Shown piece after piece: positions 54,955-64,000 of a stretch of 64,000 bases of DNA. The notes under the pieces are model-generated. The model saw only the letters and a program-made list of their open reading frames with translations. It made no database searches and was not told the DNA's origin. Origin of the DNA: Neoechinorhynchus agilis. Taxonomy: Eukaryota > Acanthocephala. Numbering within the stretch: the first letter of the stretch is position 1; each line of letters starts with the position of its first letter. The stretch spans positions 11,408,001 to 11,472,000 of the forward strand of contig CM121342.1 in the NCBI GenBank assembly GCA_051530055.1, given 5' to 3'. The translations under genes and the position numbers were made by a program.

Positions 54955-57528
54955 ATGAAATCATTCACACAACCGCTGTGGATCACTCAGCTGCCGTACT
55001 GGTGTAACGGTCGAAAGGACCGATGCAGCGTTCCCTTGTTGCACAGCCGGACTAATGTTTTGTTGGAGGAATGCTCCTGCCCTCCGATCGCCAGTGACTC
55101 GTCTCAATCTCCTAGACAATTGTTTGACCAGGTCCTGCGCTGCAGTAATAAACGATCCGAGCGTCCTGACGCTAAAGGCAACAAAATAATGATTTCGACT
55201 CATGTCCCGGTATTTTGTCTTTTTGCGCTCTTTAGCAGCGGTTGCTGCTCCCCCTGGTTTAATGATGGCGAATTTTTATATTGCTGGCTGCGAGCGTGTC
55301 CACGCACGTGGCGTCCCAGAGACGGCATTTTCCTTCTCGCCACGGGAATACTGTGACACCGTCCGGTCTACGGCCATCGAGTCGGCAAAGATTGCTCGGC
55401 TCTAGGATGTTGGGCACATTCACAGTATTCAGGGCACGGCTAAGAATTGAATTCACTTCGGCATGTCATGAGTATCTTCCGCCTGATTGCTGACAGGCGA
55501 GATCATGACGTCCCGATGGTTCCACGGTCGCTCCGTGACGACAGCGATGGGATGTGCACATCGATGCCCCAGGTTTCAGGGACACTGCAATCCTTACTGT
55601 CTCGTCGGAGAGGGTTCTCTTGATCAGGAACAGAGCCTCGTGTGACGATAATTCATCAATTTGTTCGCATAGCACCGAAAGTTGCGGTTGAAGAATGGCA
55701 ATCTCTGCTTCAACATTAGAACCGAAAATTCAACATTATAGAAGACTCAATCGGTCTATCCGGGGGCCAGGTTCTGAAAAATCTTTCACGATAGTTTGCC
55801 TGGGCGCCTCATCTGCCATGTTCATCACTAAAATCTCGCATTTCGCGGCATTCAATTCAATGCCAATTTTCGCCGTCTCTTTCACGAGTGTCTCCAAATC
55901 GTGCAGTACAACAGAGGGGTTATCTCCGAGCGTGGCATAATCCAGCTACCGGTCGTTAAAGCTGGACTGGAGAGATTGTGCGACGGGATTGAATGCGAGT
56001 GAGAACGCTATTGGGTCCAAAGGATCCTCTTGTTGAAATCCTCTTTCTGACCACAAAACGTGGTTATTGAACAATAAGGTGTTGGAGTCCCACAGGCATT
56101 AACGAAATAGCGAAATGCTTCTGGTGCGTGATCTCTAACTACTTCGAGCAAATCCGATCGGTGAACTGTGTTCAATGCATTCTTGAAATTACATTTCACG
56201 ATTACGCACGGCTTTGAGTTTCCGGTGATGAACGTGCGGAGTGAATGTACAATTGCATCTATGCCCCAAGATGTACAGCAGTCTAACTCAGTAGGGCGAA
56301 GCAGCATCCCTACTTTTTCCGCGATCCTTTTATTTAAAATTTTTGCTGTTAAGCTGCGCAGAGTCGTTCCAATTGAAATGGGACGAATCCCACCTTCCTT
56401 TTTTTGCGAGGGTACACAAAGATGAGCCGAAAAATAACTCAATTGCTTTCGGAATCAACTCCCCTGCAAATTGGTCGACTAGGCGTGCCAATGCATCTGC
56501 AAGGGACCGAGCAGCGTCACCCACTGAAAAGGAAGTCATATCTTTTAGGCGTTGGGGCCGCAGCCCGTCTACCCCGTGAGCTGATTCGTTAGCAAAAGAG
56601 GAGATTGCCGTCTTCACTTCTGATTTCGATGATAAAATATAAGGAATCGTATCGAAGGAGGAGGATTTAACGAAAAACTGCCGATCGCCGTCACTCGGAT
56701 GTTTGAAACGAAGAGCTCGTAAAGTTTCTTCGTTATCTTTGGCGAGACTGTCCATTGATGATAAAAGACGAACTGCTCCTCTGACATCTCCGCCTGTGAG
56801 CTTTAAAGAAACGCGTCCAGCAAGCGACCGATTTGAGTTTCAGCGGTGGTCACGCTCCTGGACACACTCCTTACGTAGCTCGCATGCTATCGAAAGGCAC
56901 CGAGTAAAATTTTCGCCAAAAGAACTTATTCGCTCTTTTATTTTTGTGGTCAGAGATCAATGAGAAACATCACCAGCGGTAACACTAGTCTAGGGAACGC
57001 AAAGAGACGCATCCACGACAACTCTGAGTTAGCCTCGATGCAGTCTGTCAATAAAGTGGTGAATCTCTTTGCGGCCTGATATCGCGCGCCCCTTGGGATT
57101 CTTTTCAGAACGTTCCCGGGCATAAATCGCACAATATTCCCTACAAATGGAATTTCATTTTGTACTGGTGATGTCGTGAGAAGATTCTGGCGCATACCAT
57201 CAATGGACTTAGGGGGTGAACTGGAACCGCTGCAGCGTGAATTACGGGGTCCACAGACCCTAAGAACTCCTGTTTTCGTCAGAGAGAAAAACCCACCGCA
57301 AACCTCACATAACCCTGTTGAAAAGCTCTGTCGTGTGGTACCCTCGGCTGACGAAGTTGAAATAATCACATTAACGTTGTTCTTTCGACTTGGCTCGTTT
57401 TGGACAGGCAAGTTTTCGTCTTCATATTGTGGTCTAGCATCCAGGTTCCGAGCGAAGCGAGGAGACGGTATCGGTGTCGTCGATGATGGAGGCGGCATCG
57501 GTATCGCAGTCGGTGGTGGATGCAACAT
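54955..57528 (-). mobile_element. REL-family non-LTR retrotransposon, near full-length but decayed
   Basis: About 2.6 kb on the minus strand, reading 57528 to 54955. The N-terminal frame has a zinc-finger-like block (CEVCGGFFSLTKTGVLRVC) and NVLKRIPRGARYQAAKRF. The RT follows in pieces (GGIRPISIGTTLRSLTAKIL; IVKCNFKNALNTVHRSDLLE). The C-terminal domain has a degenerate zinc site, then RALNTVNVPNILEPSNLC, RPDGVTVFPWREGKC and LWDATCVDTLA, and a tail ending QQGNAASVL. An RT followed by Cys/His and PD...D endonuclease is the plan of R2-type early-branching non-LTR elements. Several frameshifts and stops are present, so the copy is dead. Its 3' terminus is shared with the fragment at 49283. Confidence 0.85.
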
Positions 57529-57536
57529 CGGTCATT

Positions 57537-58035
57537 AAATTTACGTAGCTAACGATGAGGAACATTTAGCTAACATACGAAGAGTGTTACAGAGATTGCA
57601 GGAAGCTGGCGTCAACGTTAAGAAGAAAAAATGTACTTTTATGAACAGATCTATATGATTTTTGGGAGATGTTCTTGAAGATGGAGTTTGCCGAGCAGAT
57701 GAGAAGAAAGTCAAAGATTTGGTGGATGCCAGCTCACCGGTGGACAAGCAAGAACTGAGAACATTTCTTGGCGCAGTGAGTTTTCATGAAAAATTCATTC
57801 CACAGTTTCAATCCAAGTGTGCAAGAAAGGATCAAAGATGGATCCGGAACGAGAGCTCAGAGAGTTGTTTATATGCAGTAAAGAAAGCGGTTGAAGCGAT
57901 GAGTACTGACCTGCAACGTTAGCAAGAATTGAGTCCAGTGGTGTTCTCACCCAGAAAATTAAGCAAAGTCGAAATGAATTATTCAACAGTAGAAAAAGAG
58001 GCCCGGGCAATTTTATTTTGAGTCAAACGATCCTA
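57537..58035 (+). mobile_element. Gypsy RT/RNase H fossil fragment
   Basis: Plus-strand remnant of a Gypsy/Ty3-group pol gene: RRVLQRLQEAGVNV-like RT end, then DKQELRTFLGAVSFHEKFIP and VEMNYSTVEKEARAILF of RNase H. No LTR is present, and the fragment is broken. It runs directly into the kinase fragment that starts near 58060. Confidence 0.8.
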
Positions 58036-58059
58036 TCAATACTTTTATCGGCGATTTTG

Positions 58060-58303
58060 CATTTGAGGATATCCAACCGCAACCTTGCAGTTAAGATCTT
58101 AAAGAACGCGATTGGAACCATCGATAAAGATGATAATGAAGATGCAACGTTTGAGGCAATAAAAGAGGCCAAGGGAGAACGAGCTAATATAGCAGTTTCC
58201 CAAGAAATGTTCAAGTACTGTGGTCATCGGTGTATGATTCTTGAGCAATACGAAATGGATCTTCATGTGTTTATGATCACATTTTGTGACCAATGCAAAT
58301 AAA
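58060..58303 (+). pseudogene. Protein kinase fragment (CMGC-like), copy 3
   Basis: SNRNLAVKILKNAIGTI, FEAIKEAKGERANIAVSQE and YCGHRCMILEQYEMDLHVF correspond to the middle of the kinase fragments at 29030 and 41009, but more diverged. The catalytic loop is missing. The left junction lies within an AACCGCAACCTTGCAG phrase right after Gypsy RNase H sequence, so the two were joined by insertion or recombination. Confidence 0.7.
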
Positions 58304-58325
58304 TCCATTGTTCTAAACCAATTCA

Positions 58326-58410
58326 TTTATTCCGCAAATGTAATTACTGCGCGTTGATGGCGTTAATATTGGTGTCAAGTTCATTCTTCTGACTTTGACA
58401 GTGATTCCGT
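58326..58410 (+). pseudogene. Fragment of the 47-kb membrane-protein gene (intron-exon border)
   Basis: TATTCCGCAAATGTAATTAC, GCGTTGATGGCGTTAATATT and GGTGTCAAGTTCATTCTTCT align with the end of the 45-nt intron and the start of the second exon at about 47450-47490 on the other strand (TTCCGCAAATTTAG; GCATTGATGGTGTTAATAG; GGAGTCAAGTTCATTTTACT). The intron end is included, so this is a DNA-level copy, not a processed transcript. Confidence 0.7.
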
Positions 58411-59789
58411 GGAAATCAGATGTACGTTTTTTGGAAGAAAGATTACCTTAGCAGTTTTCAGGCATGAGCGAATTTCGAGGTATTTTTTGAGATGTTGGAA
58501 GACTTCGTAGGACGGAACTAAGGGGAGTATTGGAGTTTTGACAGAAGTTTCAGTTGTGGGAGTGATAGTTTTGTGTGGAATCTAAGATGGGCAATGACCG
58601 TAATTGGAGTCAGGGCAGATGCCCTGATTGATGGAATCTAGAAAATGTTTCAGTTCAGAAGAGGACAAATTTAGGAACGCATCACTATTGCTAAGGCTGC
58701 TTGCTACCTGGCTGCGCTAATCGCATTGAATCGTTCAAATCAATGTGCTTTTATGTTAGTTTAACATTTTTCAACATCCATTAATGCTGAATGTCTCGGC
58801 TAATGTTCGTCGATCCTAAGAGAAAAGCACCGTAGATTACATGCAAAATAGCAATAAAGGAATTCCTGGAAGATTCGCTATCAGACAAATGGATTACATA
58901 GAATTAACGTATGGAACAATTAGAATCATAAACGTGGTGACAAAAATGGTGTCCTAATTTATTTACTATGTTAGACAAATTAAACCATGGCGCGGACAAA
59001 ATTCGCTCATAAGCATTTCAAACGATAATAAGGGCGATTTGGTTAAGAGACCATAAAGAATAATCGGTCAGAACGATTCATCGATTGTTCATATTCAGCC
59101 CACAAACTTCTCTATAAGACTTGCAAAATTCTCATAAAATTCAAAGCTACAAATGAATTCCATTATAGATTCCATTTAAAAATTAAAGTTAATTGTTGAA
59201 TTATTTGGAACTATACATTTATGTGATATTTTCAGGTTTAGGATTGGCGTACAAGGTTTCGAGAATTCAATCGACGCTGAACAATAAAGATTCTATGAAA
59301 TTTAGGCGAACAGTGCGACGCTGTAACGCAAAATTGATACCTATGCTCGTAATCCTGTTAGAAAAACGTCAAACACTAATTTTATCGACTTACCAAAGAT
59401 CCTTTTGATGAAATACCGTTTCATCGCTTGCGCTGATGCGAAGATCAAGAAAGCGCCAGTTCGTTTCGTTCTAAGAGCACGAACAAGGGCAGCGTCGGAG
59501 TATTTAGCAAAAAACAAAAGAATCGACGGAAAACGCCGTATGAAATATGAAATGGAGACTAATTAGTTCGTGATGCGAATCAGATGACATTTCGTTTTTA
59601 GTTGAACGTTAAATTTTAGACTCTGGGGTGCTTTAGAAGTCGAACTTTATCATTGATGTTATTTTTTTGATGGATATTAAATGGTAAATTCCGAATGTAA
59701 ATGAAGTTCACAGCTTTACTATTAAAAACTCAATTGCTAGACAAAATTGCGACTAATAGATAATGAATTTACAAATTTGTTGTCTTCAA
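58411..59789. other. Unassigned interval
   Basis: About 1.4 kb with no supported gene. The short plus frame at 59193-59408 has no recognised family. No repeats noticed. Confidence 0.35.
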
Positions 59790-61765
59790 ATGTTATGTTT
59801 GTTCGGCTGCTTCCTTGATGGCCGCGGCATTGCCGCGTTGGATCGCCGCGCTGATTCGCTGCAACAGGAAGCTGCTGGATCGCATATCGCCGGTGGCATG
59901 TTTTAGCATCCCTCCCAGTCGTGAGAGGAAATAATCGGCTTCTTTTCCGAGACTTCCCAGTGTTTCCACCGCAATCGGGATGAAAATATATTGATGCCCA
60001 CCGAGCGAGGAGTACTTCTGCCGCTTCTTTTCCTCGCTGAAGCTGGCGACTGCTCCCGCCTTTGAGGCGGCATCCCGTAAGTGGAATGCTGCGAGCGTGT
60101 TGGGGCAGGTAAAATCCCAAACCAGTATTTTCCCGGAGCACCATGGGAGGAGAGTTGCTCCATCAGGGCGTTTACCGTCGTTCCGGGAGAGCCCAACTGG
60201 TTCGAGTCGAGCTGGAAAACCGGCCGTTGAGAGTGCCTCCCTGATTATGCGGTTGACTGCTGAGTGCCGTGCGTGCCGAGCAGTTGAACGCTTGCAGTCA
60301 AGGCCGTGAGTTCCCGATCCGTTCACTGTCTCACCGCACCGACACGTATATGAGCCTGAGAATTTGATGCCCAACCGATGTCCCACAGCGACGGTGATGG
60401 CCTGATCATCCAGCCTCGTGCCAACAGATGTGATTGGGAAAGCCTTCAAGAAGTCGCTGGAGTGTGGAGCTGAGACTGCCAGGAGACGAGCTCTATCGTT
60501 GGGAGATGAGCATGAGTTAAGAAGCTGCTGATAACACGCAGTGTGGAGCAAGGCAGTTCAACGTTTTTGGGAGTTTGTTTCCGTTGGAACGACCTGCCCG
60601 AACACTGACGTCCATTGAGCGTGCGCTTCGATCAGTTCAGGCGGTGGATGTGACTCGTGTCGAATGTGTGGTGGGATGATTCTCAGCACCAGGTCTGAAG
60701 AGACCGAGATCGACGACGAAAAGGCAGGAATTGCTACTTCGGTGGCACTCTGGATGCCAAGACCGCCGAATCGAATGGGAAGGATCGCCTGTTTCCATGC
60801 TGTGTCGGACAGTCGTAGGTTAAGTACTTCTGGCAGGGTTGATCGAACGCTGTTGTCGAAATCCCTGGTGAGCACTGACTTGAAGCATGGAGAAGTCCTC
60901 AGAAGGTACGCAATCTTCGGTAGCGACAGACATCGTGATAATATGAACAGAGCGTCGTGTCGCGCGATGTGCAAGAGCCTGGAGGCAATGAGCCGCAATT
61001 GATCGATGTCTTTTGAGAGGAACGTTTCCAGGTTAGAAAGGTTACCGATTGGAGACCCGAGAATGTCAGCTGAGTCGGTTGCAGTTGTCTTTGCTCCGGG
61101 TAGTACGGTGAGCAGTTTAGATGCATTCTCTTGGTCGTCCGAGATTATCTCGCATTTGTCCGTTCTCAGGAATAGTCCGATATCGGCATCCATTTCGGAG
61201 ATTCTGTTGATGTCGCGGATGAGCTGGTCGATCTCCCCTCCAATGCAACAGTCGTCGAGGTACCAGATCGACAACTCAGACGAAGAACTGTGGGCAAGAT
61301 GATTGATCTTCAATGCGAACAGCAGAGGACCTAGGGGATCATCTTGTTGAACGCCGTCTGCTGATTTGACCTGGAACTCGCTGAACAGCAGCATGCTGGA
61401 CTGGTCGAACCACAAGGACACGTACTGGTAGATTTCTGGTAGGTGCTGGTGGACAGCCTCTGTCATCGCGGTGCGGCATATTGAATTGAACGCATTCTCC
61501 ATGTCAAGCTTGACCATAGCCGTTCCCTTATGGATACCATTCAAACCATACGCTCGTGCTGCATGCACGGCTGCCTCGGCTCCAGCAGGAACTGCGACTC
61601 CTAATTGAACTGGCAAGAGTTGATCAATAAATCGATCGGTGGCGAACTGACACGCGACTTTGGATGCCAGTCGACGGAAGGTACAACCAACGGCAATGGG
61701 ACGAACCCCTCCACCTTTTTTTGTGAAAGCGATCAGCTTGGCACCGCAGAGTAGACGCGCGACTC
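59790..61765 (-). mobile_element. REL-family non-LTR retrotransposon, best-preserved copy (5'-truncated)
   Basis: Two adjoining minus-strand frames. The first opens near 61763 and runs to 60558: GGGVRPIAVGCTFRRLASKV, VKLDMENAFNSICR (motif A Asp), GVQQDDPLGPLLF (motif B) and WYLDDCCIGG (motif C, DD intact), then a thumb region with LSLPKIAYLLRTSPC and FGGLGIQS. The second, 60551-59793, holds CRCGETVNGSGTHGLDC (zinc site), HARHSAVNRIIREALSTAGF, KRPDGATLLPWCSGKILVWD (PD-x15-D endonuclease core) and QRGNAAAIKEA. One frame break separates them; otherwise the coding sense is clean. The N-terminal part is missing. This copy is more diverged from the others and probably represents a second subfamily. 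Confidence 0.88.
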
Positions 61766-62064
61766 AATTATTTAAAAAAAATATTTTCGGAAAAACCATT
61801 GGGTAACCACGAGAATGAGATTGCCAATCGGAAATTATCCATTCATCCGTGTCTCTATCCTATTAAACTAGAGATTAAGAATTTTTTTAATCTAAAAGGG
61901 TGCTCATCATAGATTTCGCATTCTTCAACTTTCGACTTTTACATAATACCTATCTTCGAGGTTTCTTTTTTATACTAAAAGTCCTCAAGCTCTAGAATCT
62001 TAACATTGATACTACTATCCACCTCAATAATAATTTGTGTTCTTTGGTGATTATAAAAATAGAG
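61766..62064. other. Unassigned interval
   Basis: AT-rich spacer between the REL copy and the PLE pieces; nothing recognised. Confidence 0.4.
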
Positions 62065-62690
62065 ACTGCTTTATTGATCTCAATATTTCGTCCGTCTCGT
62101 CGGACTTTTACAGGTCTAAAAGATAACTCAGGATGGCTTTATCCTAAGTTTTAGCCTATAATCCGCCATATTTGACTGGAATGTGTCACGATAGTTTCGC
62201 ATCAATACACTGACGTTGTCGAAATCAATCTCGTGATTTGATGTCGAGTGACTCACCACTGCGGAGCTTTGGTCCGTTTTCTTTTTGAACGGGTTTCGAG
62301 GCTCACCAATCCTGCGTCGTAGATTGTTAGTCTGTCCGATTTAGACTTGTTGGCAGTCTTTACAGGATATCTCGTAGATAAAATTGGCCAATGGATTGAC
62401 AATACTGGACAATTTCTTGCCGACCTCAGGATTCGATTCGCGTCGAGCTCCATTGATCGTTAGTGAATTGAACTTCCAAACGAAAACCCGTTCTTTTGGG
62501 TCGTTTCGCTTCTTGAAGGTAGCATAGCGTGCGTCCCGAATACAGCGAGCTATCTTGCTACCCGGATACCCTCTCTTTATCAGCATGTCCCTCAGCAGAT
62601 GTAGTTCACGGCGTAAGCGATTCTGATCAGAGCAATATCGAAATGATATGTTTACTAAGGTTCTGATTAGCAAAATGGCAAATGACATCT
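62065..62690 (-). mobile_element. PLE-3: Penelope-like element 3' half with GIY-YIG region
   Basis: Minus-strand sense: RELHLLRDMLIKRGYPGSKI, FVWKFNSLTINGARRES, NFIYEISCKDCQQV and, after one in-frame stop, IGQTNNLRRRIGE, then AVVSHSTSNHEIDFDN. This is the PLE linker and GIY-YIG endonuclease, with the paired Cys before the YIG half. The 3' flank carries the hairpin motif at 62070-62113. It is 5'-truncated at about 62690, where a plus-strand PLE RT fragment begins. Confidence 0.8.
62070..62113 (-). repeat. PLE 3' hairpin motif, hammerhead-like
   Basis: The minus strand reads CTGTAAAAGTCCGACGAGAC then GGACGAAATATTGAGATCAA. The GTCCG/CGGAC stem is followed by GAAA, and TATTGA/TCAATA could form the next stem. 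The layout matches the motif at 37700. Confidence 0.55.
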
Positions 62691-63310
62691 TAAATGATAC
62701 AGCATTTCAGAAGTTGACAGCCTCGCTGAAGGTCAAAAGGGAAAAAGAGCTTAATAGCTTTCTCCTAAGACTTACAAGGATGGGAAAGAACTCTGAGACG
62801 GACTACAAGGATATAAGATCAGCAAATGCTCGCAATCCCAAAATGTACCTTATGGCCAAAATGCATAAAGATCCCATCAAAATGCGACCAGCAAGGTCGC
62901 AAAAAAATTGGCAGGTTTTCTGAGACCCAGTAGTGCGATTGTCGTGGCGTTTGCCTATGACTTTCTTGCGAGAATCAAATCCGTAACTGAACAGACGATA
63001 TATTTATACTCTCGGCGGATGTTAGATTAATGTTTACTAGGATACCTACTGAAGAAGCAATTGAGCTTGCAATTTCAATCCTAGAACAAACTGACACGTG
63101 GAAGCTAAGCAAAGTGGAATGGAGATAATTACTCCAGTTCTGTACAAAGTACACGAACTTTGAGCTTGAAGATGATAACTGTGACGAGATTGATGGTATC
63201 GCAATGGGTGGGACACCATTCGATCGCTCAATTGAAATGAAATGGATCGCGAAGTTGATTTATGTAAGCGAACGCTCGAGCACGGCATCAACCTTTTTTG
63301 CTTACCAAAA
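62648..63310 (+). mobile_element. PLE-4: Penelope-like reverse transcriptase fragment
   Basis: Plus-strand sense: DTAFQKLTASLKVKREKELN, ARNPKMYLMAKMHKD (the PLE signature of a short G/Y-L-x-K-x-HK motif), IKMRPARS, then in other frames SADVRLMFTRIPTEEAIELA and LLQFCTKYTNFELE, then IDGIAMGGTPF, a relative of IDGVAMGSPLSP in PLE RT motif B. The catalytic YADD box is not found. It is frameshifted and truncated at both ends, and lies head to head with PLE-3. Confidence 0.75.
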
Positions 63311-63639
63311 CTCAAACTAAACTGTAGGAAACACATAGCGATCAAAATTCTCATTTAAAACTTAAATGAATCCCGAGGGTAACACTTAAGAGCATTGGCT
63401 AGACATAGGTCCGCGTTTTAAAAACACTGAAGTAAAGTGAAAGCTCATCTTAGTCATAATCCGGAAAGGCCTGGAACTATAAAGCAGGCAGCACAAAAAA
63501 GATCATTGTGTTGGCATAGTGATGGATGCTTTGAATTTGAAGCTTTGATTGAAGACACTCAACATCACTTAAAGAACGTTGATGTTTGAGGAAGACAAAT
63601 TCGAATTACAAAGAGCTTTTTGCAAGGATATTCATCGAA
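63311..63639. other. Unassigned interval
   Basis: No gene or repeat recognised. Confidence 0.35.
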
Positions 63640-64000
63640 CCTAAAATCTGAACAGTGCCAAAAACGTAGCTGTGTAATACACTGTTGATTCTACCTTCTC
63701 CACTGGATCTGCAACGTACAATTATTTTGATTAATAATTCCAGTTATTTCCTCCAGGATTCTCACGATATCCGTTTCGATTAAAAATATGCTTAAATTTT
63801 CGTGCTGCTAGTCAGCAAATGAAGACTTTCTTTTCTGTTGTGTTAACTAGCTGTTGTATCCCCAAATCCACCGGGATCATCGGCCTCAAACGGATTTCTT
63901 TAACTGCAACCATTCGCCCACGGTCCTGCACAATCTCGAGCGTCTGCTGCATCATCGCCGATATAAACATCGTATTCGTTGGGTTTATTCCGCCGCTTAT
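63640..64000 (-). CDS. Possible 5' exons of CDC40/PRP17 splicing factor (partial, runs off the window)
   Basis: At the right edge the minus strand is open in one frame (63998-63911): RRNKPNEYDVYIGDDAADA then RDCAGPWAN, ending at a G|GT donor. PRP17 proteins carry a similar segment before their WD40 repeats, NDDASNIDGFLGPWAKY in human CDC40. A TTGCAG acceptor at 63709 then continues in frame with DPVEKVEST. The WD40 part is not found downstream in this window, so the gene is either truncated by the elements beside it or has a longer intron than its neighbours. The match is short; treat the name as a hypothesis. Confidence 0.4.

Noticed and set aside
1-64000. Bacterial contamination or operon structure
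   Set aside because: Spliced eukaryotic genes, LINEs, SINE-like repeats and 28S sequence are spread over the whole window, and no bacterial gene was seen.

Overview
The window is nuclear DNA from an animal. It is AT-rich, carries split genes with very short introns (43-55 nt where I can place them), and is packed with several classes of retroelement and their fragments. The host genes I recognise are all on the minus strand and all belong to the nuclear transcription or mitochondrial replication machinery: INTS6 (Integrator subunit 6, 9071-12547), POLR3A (RNA polymerase III largest subunit, 14857-19772), GTF2F2 (TFIIF beta, 21949-22746) and POLG (mitochondrial DNA polymerase gamma, 32799-36493). 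A probable 5' piece of CDC40/PRP17 runs off the right edge. I cannot name the species. The 28S rRNA fragment and the proteins say metazoan; the short introns would suit a compact protostome, but that is inference.

Layout. 1-8900 is mobile-element territory: a nearly complete two-ORF LINE (LINE-A), a fragment of a retrotransposon with a restriction-like endonuclease (REL family), a Penelope-like (PLE) 3' half, a Gypsy RT fragment and tRNA-like SINE copies. 9000-22750 is the gene-rich part (INTS6, POLR3A, GTF2F2), with a higher-order tandem repeat just upstream of POLR3A. 23750-28865 is a 28S rRNA gene fragment split by a Gypsy-type LTR element that has 155-bp LTRs, a 5-bp target duplication and a polypurine tract. 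28870-31020 and 40215-43556 are two copies of a segmental duplication. Each holds a decayed CMGC-kinase fragment and an intact-looking gene for a four-transmembrane protein with a PPxY tail. A shorter third relative of the block lies at 48265-49075.

POLG sits between the duplicates, preceded by a three-unit tandem repeat. 37700-40012 joins a PLE 3' half to a Gypsy gag-pro-RT 5' half. 44000-51300 holds a SINE, two uncharacterised plus-strand ORFs, a split multipass membrane-protein gene and a split gene for a small secreted protein. 51900-63310 is again element-rich: REL-family copies, LINE-B fragments, a Gypsy fragment fused to a third kinase fragment, and two PLE pieces placed head to head.

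The observations I consider most worth following are: (1) introns of POLR3A and POLG that have terminal inverted repeats, one of which shows no GT donor; (2) the four-TM/PPxY paralogues, whose copies are almost identical in the first half and strongly diverged, mostly in amino-acid-changing ways, in the second half; (3) a hairpin-plus-CGAAA motif shared by the 3' ends of the PLE pieces that resembles a hammerhead ribozyme core; (4) the LTR element inside a 28S fragment. The recognised host genes do not form an operon. They are a run of co-oriented housekeeping genes embedded in repeats.
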